This document shows, one piece after another, positions 17,371 through 27,000 of a stretch of DNA of 38,929 bases. Each line of letters opens with the position of its first letter. The first letter of the stretch is position 1. The notes beneath the pieces were generated by a model. The model saw nothing but the letters and a program-made list of their open reading frames with translations, had not been told where the DNA came from and made no database searches. The stretch covers positions 135,787-174,715 of the forward strand of contig JALHOD010000007.1 in assembly GCA_022843165.1 (NCBI GenBank), read 5' to 3'. This DNA is from Pseudorhodoplanes sp. (GTDB lineage Bacteria > Pseudomonadota > Alphaproteobacteria > Rhizobiales > Xanthobacteraceae). The translations under genes were made by a program, and so were the position numbers.

Positions 17371-19005
17371 ATGCGGGTTCTTATTTTGGCGTCGGCAATG
17401 TGCCTGGCGGCTGTTCCGGCCGTGGCGCAAAAGGCCTTCACCATCACCGACGCCATCAAGCAGGCCGTGCAGACCAATCCGGGCGTGTCGGAGGCGGCTG
17501 CCAATCGCCGCGCCACCGAATCCGAGCTTCGCCAGAACCAGAGCACGCTGCTGCCGCAGGTGCGGCTGCGCGCCGATTACGGCCCGGAGAAACTGACCCG
17601 ATACGATATCAATCCCCGGCCCGCCGGTGACGGACAATGGCGCAAGGATTCGCGCGAAGCCTCCATCGTCGTGCGCCAGCTGCTGTTCGATGGCCTGTCC
17701 TCGATCAACGAGATCTGGCGCCAGACCGCGCGCGTCGACGCCGCCGCCGCGCGCGTGCATGAGCGCACCGAACTGATCGCGCTCGACGCCGCCGAAGCCT
17801 ATGTCGACGTGGTGCGCTACACGCGCCTGATCGCGCTCGCCGAAGAGAACGTCGCCGCACATCGCCGCCTGTCCGGCGATGTGGGTCAGCGCTATTCCGG
17901 CGGCCGCTCCGGCGAAGGCGATCTGCAACAGGCGCAGGAGCGCCTCGCCGGCGCGGAATCGGTGCTGGCGGAATTCCGCATCCGGCTTGACGAAGCGCGC
18001 GCCAAGTATCGCCGCTCGGTCGGGCTTGAACCGTTCAACCTGCGCTTCCCCGGCCGCCTGCCCGGCCTGCCCGGCTCAAAGGACGATTCTCTCGCAATTG
18101 CGCTGCGGCACAATCCGACTTTGCGCGCCGCCGGCGCCGACGCCGAAGCTGCAAAATATGGATTCCGCGCCACCTCCGGTGCCTTCATGCCGACCATCTC
18201 GCTGGAAGGCAGCGCCAGCAAGGGCGTCGATTCCCAAGACATCCTCGGCAAGCGCGAAGACCTCAGCGGAAAGATCGTGGCCAGCTGGGACATCTATCGC
18301 GGCGGCCAGGACATGTGGCGGCGGGCCGAAATGGCCGACCGCATGATCGAGCAGACCCAGCGCCTCGCCCGCCTGCAGCGCGACGCGTTCGAATCGCTCG
18401 ACAAGGCCTGGGCAGCGCGCACATTGACATCGGACCGCGTTGCCTCGCTGGCGCGCCAGTCGGACGCCGCGCGCAAGGTGATCGACGCCTACACCAAGGA
18501 ATACGAACTGGGCCAGCGCACCCTGATCGACCTGCTGGACTCGCGGAATTCCTATTTCAATTCGCTGGTCTCGATCACCTCCACCCGGGCGGTGGCGGTG
18601 TTCGCCGACTACCAGTTGCTGGCCGCGATGGGCCACCTGCTCGACTACATCAAGACCGCGCCGCCGCCGGAAGCCGATCCGATCGCGGAACGGCCGTTCG
18701 GGCTTTATCCGTTCCGTCTGCCGCCGGTGATCCTGCGCGATCCCGACGTGGCGCCGGAACCGCTGAACACCAACGGCTCTCTGGCCCCGACCCCCTATCT
18801 GTGGACGCCGAAAGTGATCATGTTCGGCGGACGGGCGCCCGGCTGGGCCGCTGCAGAACCCCCGGTGCAGGTCACCGAATTCTCGGCTTCGGCGGCGCCC
18901 AAATCCACCGTCGCCAGCCGCTGGCCGGAGGCCGCCTTGGCCTTTTCGCCGCAGGTGGCCGAGCGCATGGCCGGCCCGTTCGTAACCTTACCGAAGCACG
19001 ATTAA
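17371..19005 (+). CDS. TolC-family type I secretion outer-membrane protein (LapE-like)
   Basis: 544 residues with a Sec signal peptide (MRVLILASAMCLAAVPAVAQ). A TolC-fold body runs to about residue 430 with the two-fold repeat of long helices (first ITDAIKQAVQTNPGV, later LAIALRHNPTLRAAGADAEA). It forms the trans-periplasmic outer-membrane channel for the adhesin. The last ~115 residues are a proline/alanine-rich tail not part of the TolC barrel, longer than usual. An upstream TTG at 17281 exists, but the ATG at 17371 has GGTGGGGGA at the right spacing and opens the signal peptide. It is followed by the ABC exporter 137 bases on, so tolC-ABC-HlyD is the export operon. Confidence 0.9.
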   Translation: MRVLILASAMCLAAVPAVAQKAFTITDAIKQAVQTNPGVSEAAANRRATESELRQNQSTLLPQVRLRADYGPEKLTRYDINPRPAGDGQWRKDSREASIVVRQLLFDGLSSINEIWRQTARVDAAAARVHERTELIALDAAEAYVDVVRYTRLIALAEENVAAHRRLSGDVGQRYSGGRSGEGDLQQAQERLAGAESVLAEFRIRLDEARAKYRRSVGLEPFNLRFPGRLPGLPGSKDDSLAIALRHNPTLRAAGADAEAAKYGFRATSGAFMPTISLEGSASKGVDSQDILGKREDLSGKIVASWDIYRGGQDMWRRAEMADRMIEQTQRLARLQRDAFESLDKAWAARTLTSDRVASLARQSDAARKVIDAYTKEYELGQRTLIDLLDSRNSYFNSLVSITSTRAVAVFADYQLLAAMGHLLDYIKTAPPPEADPIAERPFGLYPFRLPPVILRDPDVAPEPLNTNGSLAPTPYLWTPKVIMFGGRAPGWAAAEPPVQVTEFSASAAPKSTVASRWPEAALAFSPQVAERMAGPFVTLPKHD

Positions 19006-19142
19006 ACTTAATTCGTAGTTCGATATCGGCTGGCATTGAGCGGCGGGTTTAGACGCCTGCGGCGCGCTATATTGCGGCAGCGAATGGGGATCCGCGGGTA
19101 TCCAGCCTGCGGCCCGATGGTTTTCGCCAACAGGCTGACCTC

Positions 19143-21347
19143 GTGAATATTGATGCAAAGATATCGGCGGCCCAGGCAAAGCCGCTGCCTGCGCAAAACG
19201 CCGGCGGCATGACCGCCGACCCGCTGGCCGATGCCCTGCTCTATCTGTCCGCGCATCATGGTCGCGCCGTCTCGCACGAGGCGCTGATCGCCGGCCTGCC
19301 GCTGCCCGACGCCAGACTCACGGTCGGCATCTTCGAGCGTGCCGCCAAACGCGCGGGTCTGGATGTCGAAGCGGTCAAGCGGGCGCTGGAGGACATTCCG
19401 GCGCTGGTGCTGCCGGCCGTTCTGGTGATGCGGGACGGCTCGACCCGCATCCTGCTCAACACCGATCCCGACCAACAGCGCGCCACCGTGCTCGATCCCA
19501 GCCGCGGAAAGACGCCGACGGAGACCTCGTTCGCGGCGCTCGGCGCCCACTATCTCGGCTATGCCTTCTTCGTGCGGCCCGCGGCCTCGGCCGATCCGCG
19601 CGCCGTCGCCGCCGGCGACCTGCCCAAGATGCACTGGTTCTGGTCGGTCGTCAGCCAGTTCTGGTCCAATTATTCCCACGTCGCCATCGCCGCCTTCATC
19701 GTCAATATACTCGCGCTCGCCAGTCCGCTCTTTGTCATGAGCGTCTATGACCGCGTGATCCCGAACGGCGCGCTGCCCTCGCTGATCGCGCTGGCGATCG
19801 GCATGGGCATCGCGGTGGTGTTCGACTTCATCATGCGCACGGTGCGCAGCCGCATCATCGACATGACCGGCAAGAAGATCGACGTCGTGCTGGCGGCCAA
19901 TATTTTCGAGCATGTGCTGTCGCTGAAAATGGCGCAACGCCCGGCTTCGGTCGGCATTCTGGCCAACCAGATGCGCGACTTCGATTCGGTGCGCGAATTT
20001 TTCACCTCCGGAACGGTGGTCTCGATCACCGATCTGCTGTTCGCGATCCTGTTCATTTTCATCCTGTTCGTGATCGCCGGCCCGCTGGCCTGGATTCCGC
20101 TGGTCGTGCTTCCCGTGATGATCGCGGTCGGATTGATCCTGCAGCGGCCGCTGGACCGCGCGATCCGCCAGTTGCAGGCGGAATCCTCCGCGCGTCACGG
20201 CATTCTGGTGGAATCGCTGTCCGGAATCGAAGCGGTCCGCGCCGTCGGCGCCGAGGCCCGCATGCAGACCGGCTGGGAACGCTCGGTGGCGGCGACCGCG
20301 CGTTCCGGCGAGGACGTGCATTACTGGTCCTCGCTCGCCCTCACCGCCGCCAGCACCGCCCAGCAGCTCACCAACCTGTTCATGGTGATTGTCGGCGTCT
20401 TTCTTGTGCTCGACGGCAAGCTCACGGTCGGCGCCCTGGTCGCCGCAACCATGCTGGCGGGCCGCGTGCTGGCGCCGATCTCCGGCATCGCCGCCGTCAT
20501 CACCCGCGCCACCCAGACCATGACCTCGCTCAGGGCCATCGACCGCGTGATGAATCTGGAGCGCGAGCGTCCGGCCGATCGCTCCTATGTGTCGCGCAAG
20601 GTCGAACAGGGCCGGATCGCGTTCGAGAATGTGACCTTCAAATATCCGAACGCGCCCGACAACGCGCTCGACAAGGTGTCGTTCTCCATCGCGCCGGGCG
20701 AGCGGGTCGGCATCATCGGGCGGGTCGGCTCCGGCAAGACCACGGTCGGGCGCCTGCTGGTCGGCTTCTACGAGCCGCAGGAAGGCCGCATCCTGATCGA
20801 CGGCGTCGACAGCCGGCAATATGACCCGGCCGATCTGCGCGCCGGCACCGGTTTTGTGCTGCAGGACACCGACCTGTTCTTCGGCAAGCTGCGCGACAAT
20901 ATCGCGCTCGGCAAGCCGGCGGCGACCGACGCCGAGATACTGGAAGCCGCCCGCCTGTCCGGTGTCGAGGGTTTCATCGCCGGCCATCCGCTGGGCTATG
21001 ACATGCCGATCGCGGAAGGCGGACGCTCGCTCTCGGGCGGGCAGAAGCAGGCCATCGGCCTCGCCCGCGCCCTGATCCGCAAGCCCAAGATCCTGTTCCT
21101 CGACGAGCCGACCGCGCATTTCGACGTGCGCAGCGAACACGAATTCCTCGAGCGGCTGAAGACCCTCGCCGCCAAGGAAATGACGATCATCGTGTCGACC
21201 CATCGCATGAGCCTGCTCTCGCTGGTCACGCGGCTGCTGGTATTCGACCGCGGCAGGCTGATCGCCGACGGCCCGCGCGACGAGATCATCGCCAGGCTGC
21301 GCTCGACGGCCGCCAAGCCGAATGCCTCCGGGCCCGCGATCGAGTAA
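19143..21347 (+). CDS. Type I secretion ABC exporter (LapB-like)
   Basis: 734 residues in three parts. An N-terminal C39-peptidase-like domain (about 25-150) lacks the catalytic cysteine, so it is a degenerate chaperone-like domain as in HlyB/LapB. The membrane domain (about 165-450) starts after FWSVVSQFWSNYSHVAIAAF. The ATPase has Walker A GRVGSGKT from 526, signature LSGGQ from 630 and Walker B ILFLDEPT from 650. This build is standard for exporters of large RTX proteins without N-terminal leader cleavage. The start is a GTG at 19143; an ATG 22 codons on is possible. Its substrate is most probably the giant adhesin encoded at 24012-36848. Confidence 0.92.
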   Translation: MNIDAKISAAQAKPLPAQNAGGMTADPLADALLYLSAHHGRAVSHEALIAGLPLPDARLTVGIFERAAKRAGLDVEAVKRALEDIPALVLPAVLVMRDGSTRILLNTDPDQQRATVLDPSRGKTPTETSFAALGAHYLGYAFFVRPAASADPRAVAAGDLPKMHWFWSVVSQFWSNYSHVAIAAFIVNILALASPLFVMSVYDRVIPNGALPSLIALAIGMGIAVVFDFIMRTVRSRIIDMTGKKIDVVLAANIFEHVLSLKMAQRPASVGILANQMRDFDSVREFFTSGTVVSITDLLFAILFIFILFVIAGPLAWIPLVVLPVMIAVGLILQRPLDRAIRQLQAESSARHGILVESLSGIEAVRAVGAEARMQTGWERSVAATARSGEDVHYWSSLALTAASTAQQLTNLFMVIVGVFLVLDGKLTVGALVAATMLAGRVLAPISGIAAVITRATQTMTSLRAIDRVMNLERERPADRSYVSRKVEQGRIAFENVTFKYPNAPDNALDKVSFSIAPGERVGIIGRVGSGKTTVGRLLVGFYEPQEGRILIDGVDSRQYDPADLRAGTGFVLQDTDLFFGKLRDNIALGKPAATDAEILEAARLSGVEGFIAGHPLGYDMPIAEGGRSLSGGQKQAIGLARALIRKPKILFLDEPTAHFDVRSEHEFLERLKTLAAKEMTIIVSTHRMSLLSLVTRLLVFDRGRLIADGPRDEIIARLRSTAAKPNASGPAIE

Positions 21348-21356
21348 AGACACATC

Positions 21357-22604
21357 ATGCAGAACACCGATTTCGCATTCGCCAACGACGTGCGCGCCGC
21401 GATCGAATTGCGCACACCGCGCACCTCCCGCCTGCTGCTGTTCTGGAGTCTGGGCCTGGTGGTGGTGGCGCTGATCTGGGCGCATTTTGCGGTCCTGGAC
21501 GAGGTCAAGCGCGGCAACGGCCGGGTCATTCCCTCCCGGCAGATCCAGGTGGTGCAGACGCTGGAAGGCGGCATCGTCGGCGCCATTCTGGTGCGCGAAG
21601 GCGCGATCGTGCGCGAGGGCGAGCCGCTGATGCGGATCGACGACACCGGCTTCGCGTCCCAGCTCGGCGAGGTGCGCGAGCGCCGCGGCGCCATGGCCGC
21701 GCGCGTGGCGCGGCTCGAGGCCGAGGTCCAGGGCCGCGACAAGCCGAGCTTCCCGAACGATCTGCTGCAGGCAGTGCCGCAATCGGTGGCGGCCGAACAG
21801 AATGTGTTCGATGCCCGCATGCGCAAGATGGTGCAGGAAACCGACGTGCTGCAGCAGCAGGAAACCCGGCTGACCGAGACACTCGAAATCCTCGGCAAGG
21901 AACTCGACATCACCCGCCGCCTGCATCAGCAGAAGGTGATTCCGGAAATCGAGATGCTGCGGCTGGAGCGGCAGGCCAGCGAAATGCGCGGCCAGCTCGC
22001 CGAAACAAAATCCCGCATCGCCACCATCAAGACCACCTTCCGCGCTCAGGCCGAGGAAGATCTTGCCAAGTCGCGCGGCGATCTGTCGGTGCTGGACGAG
22101 ACCATCAAGTCCGCGCAGGACAAGGTGCGCCGCACCGAATTGCGCTCGCCGGTGAACGGCATCGTCAACAAGCTCAACATCACGACGGTGGGCGCGGTGG
22201 TGCAGCCCGGCGCCAATGTGATGGATATCGTGCCGCTCGACGACAGCCTGCTGGTGGAAGGCCGCATCCGGCCGCAGGACATCGCCTTCATCCGCCCGGA
22301 CCAGGACGCGATCGTGAAGATCACGGCTTACGATTCCTCGGTCTATGGCTCGATCAAGGGCAAGGTCGAGCGCATCAGCGCCGATGCGCTGGAGGATCGC
22401 CCGGAAAAGGGCGAGAAAGGCGAGAGCTTCTACCGCGTGATCGTGCGCACCGAGAAGAACCATCTCGGCACCGCCGAACGCCCTCTGCCCATCATTCCCG
22501 GCATGGTGGCGACAGTGGAAGTGCTGACCGGCGAGAAATCCGTGCTGGATTATCTGATCAAGCCCGCCCGCATGCTGCGCGACGAGGCTTTGCGGGAGCG
22601 GTGA
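21357..22604 (+). CDS. HlyD-family membrane fusion protein (LapC-like)
   Basis: 415 residues. A short cytoplasmic N-terminus and one membrane helix (about 26-46) are followed by a lipoyl half-motif (VVQTLEGGIVGAILVREG). A long coiled coil runs about 95-250, with the second lipoyl half (RTELRSPVNGIVNKLNI) and a C-terminal beta domain after it. This is the AprE/LapC branch of periplasmic adaptors. It bridges the ABC exporter and TolC. The ATG lies 9 bases after the exporter stop, so the two are co-translated from one message. Confidence 0.93.
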   Translation: MQNTDFAFANDVRAAIELRTPRTSRLLLFWSLGLVVVALIWAHFAVLDEVKRGNGRVIPSRQIQVVQTLEGGIVGAILVREGAIVREGEPLMRIDDTGFASQLGEVRERRGAMAARVARLEAEVQGRDKPSFPNDLLQAVPQSVAAEQNVFDARMRKMVQETDVLQQQETRLTETLEILGKELDITRRLHQQKVIPEIEMLRLERQASEMRGQLAETKSRIATIKTTFRAQAEEDLAKSRGDLSVLDETIKSAQDKVRRTELRSPVNGIVNKLNITTVGAVVQPGANVMDIVPLDDSLLVEGRIRPQDIAFIRPDQDAIVKITAYDSSVYGSIKGKVERISADALEDRPEKGEKGESFYRVIVRTEKNHLGTAERPLPIIPGMVATVEVLTGEKSVLDYLIKPARMLRDEALRER

Positions 22605-22619
22605 GTTAACCTTCCGTTT

Positions 22620-22750
22620 GTCATGCGCGGGCATAGCCGTCGAAGACGGCGTCGTTGACGCCTTATGACCCGCGCATCCATCAAACAAAAAAGACACTTC
22701 AACCAGGACGCAAGGCGATGGATTGCCGGGTCAAGCCCGGCAATGACGGC
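22620..22750. repeat. Bradyrhizobiaceae-type intergenic palindromic repeat
   Basis: The left part has GTCATGCGCGGG and, after a spacer, GACCCGCGCATCCATC. The right part has GATGGATTGCCGGGTCAAG followed by CCCGGCAATGACGGC. Both halves are variants of the short palindromic elements (GGGTCAAGCCC core) that I know to be scattered between genes in Bradyrhizobium and relatives. Copy number in this genome cannot be judged from one window. Confidence 0.55.
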
Positions 22751-22757
22751 GGCAGAT

Positions 22758-22783
22758 GGGATCGCTAAAATTGCAGCGATCCC
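22758..22783. repeat. Perfect 9-bp inverted repeat
   Basis: GGGATCGCT and AGCGATCCC around an 8-base loop (AAAATTGC). There is no U-tract after it on either strand, so a rho-independent terminator is unlikely; it may be part of the neighbouring repeat element or a 3'-end stabiliser of the export operon message. Confidence 0.5.
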
Positions 22784-22828
22784 GTCCACCTCCCGATTAC
22801 CAACCCGTTGTGAAACCTGCGGAATTCA

Positions 22829-22845
22829 GCCCGGTTTAACCGGGC
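22829..22845. promoter_or_regulatory. 17-bp palindrome upstream of lapG
   Basis: GCCCGGTT-T-AACCGGGC, a perfect 8-base inverted repeat around one base, about 95 bases before the lapG ATG. A one-base loop cannot form an RNA hairpin easily, so a dimeric DNA-binding protein site is the more natural reading. No regulator is identified. Confidence 0.35.
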
Positions 22846-22937
22846 CGAAGCGGCTTTGCGCGTAACCAAGACCCAATGACCCTGGGTAGGACCGGCTCAA
22901 GCCGGCCGAAAAGCCCCGGGCAACAGGGGCGTCGGTT

Positions 22938-23921
22938 ATGTTGCGTCTTCGCAGTGCCGTCGGCACATCGCGAATTGTGGCGTGTGTCGTTGCGCTCGTT
23001 TTCGGCGCGACATCCGCCTATGCGCAATCGGCCTCGCAGCAGGCCGGCCCGGCCCGCTTCTTCCGCATCCAGGACGTGCTGCAAAAGATCGGCGCCGGCA
23101 AGACGCCGGGCCAGGACGAGCCAGTGCGTTTCGCCACCCGCGAGACCGGCGATATCCTGTCCGACGCGCCCAAACTGCGCGGCAGCCTGCCGCTGATCGG
23201 CGAAGAGCCGTTCGGCCTGTTCGCCTTCCGCGCCCCGGAAGGCATCCTCTGGCGCAAATGGCGCGGCGTCTCGAGCGAGATCGCGGGCGAAGAGATTGTC
23301 GTGGCGCGCTGCCGCGACGACGCCGGCGACTGCACGCCGGCGGCAAAACGTTTTCTGGCCATCCTCGAGGCCGTGAAGGCGCGCGAAGGCCGCGCCCAGC
23401 TCGAGGAAGTCAACCGCCATGTCAATTCCGCCATCCGCTATGTCAGCGACCTGGCCCAGCACGGCGAGCCCGACCGCTGGACCGCGCCGCTCGCAGCTCT
23501 GGCGGCAGGCAAAGGCGATTGCGAGGATTATGCGATCGCGAAATATGTCATCCTGCGCGAGGCGGGCTTCCCACTCGCCGATCTGCGCTTCCTGCTGGTG
23601 CGCGACCGCGCCGCGCGTGACGACCACGCCGTGCTGGCGGCCCGCCTCGACAATCAATGGCTCATTCTCGACAACCGCTTCGCGGCGATCCCCGAAGACA
23701 GCCGCATGCACAACTTCACGCCGCTGTTTGCGCTCGACCATGAGGGCGTGAAGCTGGTGGCGGCGCCTTATGCCAAGCGCGCGCCGGTCGCCGCAGACGC
23801 CGACACCAGGCCCGCGGCTTTGTTCGAGGGCGAAGGCTTTGCGTTGCGCGGCGCGCTGGCGGGGGACATGGATTCAGGCGCCGGCGCATCGGGCTGGATC
23901 GTTGCGCCGCTGCTGATGTGA
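22938..23921 (+). CDS. lapG: LapG-like periplasmic cysteine protease (BTLCP)
   Basis: 327 residues with a Sec signal peptide ending near AYAQ (residue 30). The transglutaminase-like cysteine peptidase triad is visible: C195 in KGDCEDYAIAK, H230 in RDDHAVLAAR and D245 in LILDNR. In Pseudomonas, LapG cuts the N-terminus of LapA after a di-alanine site and frees the adhesin from the cell unless LapD sequesters it. Here it lies between the export genes and the adhesin gene, and the adhesin has a fitting di-alanine site. C-terminal region (about 275-327) beyond the catalytic domain is not recognised. The ATG has AGGGG 8 bases upstream. Confidence 0.88.
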   Translation: MLRLRSAVGTSRIVACVVALVFGATSAYAQSASQQAGPARFFRIQDVLQKIGAGKTPGQDEPVRFATRETGDILSDAPKLRGSLPLIGEEPFGLFAFRAPEGILWRKWRGVSSEIAGEEIVVARCRDDAGDCTPAAKRFLAILEAVKAREGRAQLEEVNRHVNSAIRYVSDLAQHGEPDRWTAPLAALAAGKGDCEDYAIAKYVILREAGFPLADLRFLLVRDRAARDDHAVLAARLDNQWLILDNRFAAIPEDSRMHNFTPLFALDHEGVKLVAAPYAKRAPVAADADTRPAALFEGEGFALRGALAGDMDSGAGASGWIVAPLLM

Positions 23922-23962
23922 GCGTTCAGCGTCCCAATAGCCCACGAATCGGACTGCCCAAA

Positions 23963-23994
23963 GAAAAAGCCCGCCGTCACCGGCGGGCTTTTCT
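23963..23994. terminator. Bidirectional rho-independent terminator lapG / adhesin gene
   Basis: GCCCGCCG (23969-23976), loop TCAC, CGGCGGGC (23981-23988), with A-tract GAAAAA before and TTTTCT after. It can end transcripts from both convergent genes. Confidence 0.9.
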
Positions 23995-24011
23995 CCAGCA
24001 ATGTCGCCAGA

Positions 24012-27000
24012 TCAGACCGTCACCTGCTGCTGTGTCGTATCCAGCATTATCTGGATGACGTCATTGTTAGCGGAGAAGTTCGAGCCTGTGTCATGCAGCA
24101 CAGCGACATCGGTCCAGCCCGATCCGAGATTCACCTGCAAGGTCAGATCGCCGTCGGCGAGATTGGAATTGCCGGACTGCGAAGCCAGCCGCGTCGTGCC
24201 GTCGTCATCCACAAAGCGGACGGCGTCGGCCTTATTGCCCGAGACGCCCGCCAGCAGGCCGGACAGATCCAGGATGTCGCTGTTGGGCGAGGTTCCGGTG
24301 CTGAAATCCCAGACATCGTCGACACCACCACCCTGCAGGTCGCCCGCCAGCCACTTGAAGGTATCGGCGTGATTGCCGCCGGTCAGGTCGTCGCTGCCGA
24401 CACCGCCGACAAGGATGTCGTTGCCATTGCCGCCGTAGAGTTGATCATCCCCGGCGCCGCCGAATAGCACATCGTGCTCGTTCGCGTCACCGCTGCTTCC
24501 TGACGAGTTGCCGTAAAGGATATCGTTGCCATTGCCGCCCAGCAGCGTGTCGCTTCCGCTTCCGCCGCTCAGGATGTCGTTCCCGCCCTCTCCGACAAGC
24601 CAGTCGTCTCCGGCATCGCCATTCAGCCGATCATTGTCGCTGTTGCCGTTGAGATAGTCGTTGCCATCGCCGCCGTTCAGGGTGTCGTAGGAGTTGAAGG
24701 CCGAATTTGATCCGCCATACAGGACGTCGTTGCCGCTTCCGCCGCTGACGGTATCGGTACCGCTGCGCGCATCGACGAAATCATGTCCGTCGCCAGCGGT
24801 GCGAGTATTGTCACTATTCGATCCGATGATCGTGTCGTTGCCGGCGCCGCCATTGGCATTGTTGATCCACGACGACGTCGATCCTGCGACCCAGACCTTG
24901 ACGGTCTTCGATGCAGATTCGCTCCCGTCGGACGCATTGACGGTGATGTCGTAGATTCCCGGAACCACCGAACTCTGGAAGGTCAATTCGCGCGTCGACG
25001 CATTGAAGCTGAATCCGCTCGGCGCGCCGACGACCGACCACACCAGAGCATCGCCATCCACGTCTGAGAACATGTTCGGATAGGCGGCATCCAGATCGAT
25101 CACCTGGTTGGCGTAGATGCTATTCGCTCCGGAAACGGCATAACCGCGTCCGAATGCGATCGGCTCAACGGTAGCAACCGGGGCGTCGTTCGTGGGGGTG
25201 ACCGAGATGTTGGCAATGTCGGTCGCCACCGAGAACGCTGTCGATCCGCCATTGACGGTGGTATCGACCTTGGCGCCCGCAGTCCCGTCGGACCGGTCCC
25301 ATGCCCTGAATTCGATGCCGGCATTGACGCCGCCGTTGAAATCGGGTGCGGCCTGGAAGTACAAACGGGTGCCGGCATCGGCGGCCAGCAGAAGCGCGGC
25401 GGCATCCGACACCGCTCCGACACCCTGCCATGTGGCGCCATTGTCGAGCGAATACCACCATGTGCCGTTCGTCTCGTTCGTGCCGGTCAGGGCGATGCCG
25501 GTCACCGCTCCGCTGTCGGGATCGGTCACATTGTCGTGGCCGCCGCCGCCCGGCAGATCGACGAGGTCGGACACCAGCGTTCCGACGGCCCCCGTCGGAG
25601 CGCCCGCGTCTTCCGCAACGGGATCGAGCGCGATCGGGCTGGCCAGGATCGCATTCTGCAGCGAGATCTGCAGCTGATAGGTGGCACCGCTCGGAACCGG
25701 CGACGGCGATGGGTAGCTGCCGACGGCGATGTAGTAAGTGCCCGTCGTCGCGAACGTGTATGTCAGATACGAATCGAGCGTGGACGTGCTGCCGCCCGCG
25801 CCCTGGCCCGTATTGTCGCTGTCGTCGTCTTGCGCAAGCAGACTTCCGGCCGAATTATAAAGATAGATGTAGCTGTCGAGCCCGCCTTCGTTGCCGTAGT
25901 CGATGTCGAAGGTGACCTGGCTTCCGGCCGCGGTGACGGTGAAGGCATAATAGTCCGTCGCGTTTCCGCCGGTGGCTTCGACGGTCACATGCGGACGCGT
26001 GGTGGCGTTGGCGATGTCGGGATCGGCACCGAGAATGAAATTTCCGTCGACGTTGAGGGCCGTGGCGAACGAGCCGATATCGAGGTTCTGGCCCTTGGTG
26101 AGGGTGCCATCACCCCCGACCGCCGTCAGCACCGGCGCGGTGTTGCCGCTGCTGTCGGTGACGCCATTCACGGTAAGCGTCGCCGTCGCGGTGGCGAAGC
26201 CGCCCTTGCCGTCGCTGACCCGGTAGACGAAGCTGTCGGTGGTGTTCTGGCCGTTGTTGAGCGCCTGCAGCTCGAGCGAAGCGGTGGGATCGTAGGTGAT
26301 CTCGCCGGTTCCGGGATCCAGCGTGACGGTTGCGCCCTTTTCGGTCGTCGCGGTCAGTGTGCCGCCCAGGCCAAAACCGACGACCGTCAGCGTGTCGCCG
26401 ACGTCAATGTCTGTGTCGTTGCCGAGCAGCAGGCTGGTCGAGAAGGTGGTGACGTCGTCTTCCGACACGCCGCCATTGCCGCCGCTGACCACGCCGCCCC
26501 ATTCGATGATGTAATTGCCGCCGTCGCCGCCCGGGGTATTCTCGGCGTCGTTCCACCAGAATCCAGAATTGAATTCCAGATAGTTTTCGCTGTTGCCGCT
26601 AAACACACCGTTGTTAGGCTCCCAAACATAGCCGGCGGCAGCGACAGGCCAGGAGGCGTAGCCGGTCGCAGTTCCGGCGGCGACCCAGCCGACACCGGCC
26701 ACAAAACCGATCGACGTTGTCGTCCAGAAGACCGTACCTGCCTCCGGACCAGTCACCCATTCCCACGTGCCCTCGGCATCTGCGTCGGACGCGCCCAGCC
26801 AATAGTAATTGTTGAAGTTCCCCATATATTGCTGGACGAACTGCTCCTCCTGCAGACTCGTAATGGTCGCGAGATAACCGCCCTCAGCCTCGGCAGCATC
26901 CTTTGCCGTGGTCCAGTCCACATCCGCGATGACGAACTTGTAATAGTGGCCGTTGTCCGCGTTGTAATGCCAATCCGCGCCTGACGGAGGCGTTCCCGCG

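Larger units (their letters stand above)
22605..22937. other. Palindrome-rich intergenic region between HlyD and LapG genes
   Basis: 333 bases with no gene I can support. It holds a repeat element (22620-22750), a 9-base hairpin (22758-22783), an AT-centred palindrome (22829-22845), a second small inverted repeat (22892-22905) and the ribosome site AGGGG ahead of the ATG at 22938. The lapG promoter presumably lies in its right half. Confidence 0.5.

Noticed and set aside
19008-22697. 1229-codon minus-strand open frame opposite the export operon
   Set aside because: It mirrors the codon bias of the real + strand genes; the translation is His/Arg/Asp-rich and has no recognisable domains.
22758-22783. 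Rho-independent terminator after the HlyD gene
   Set aside because: The stem is perfect but no run of T follows on either strand.
24360-24857. Regularly spaced short repeats that could be taken for a CRISPR array
   Set aside because: The period is 27 bases in frame and encodes RTX nonapeptides; the repeats are not identical and have no unique spacers.
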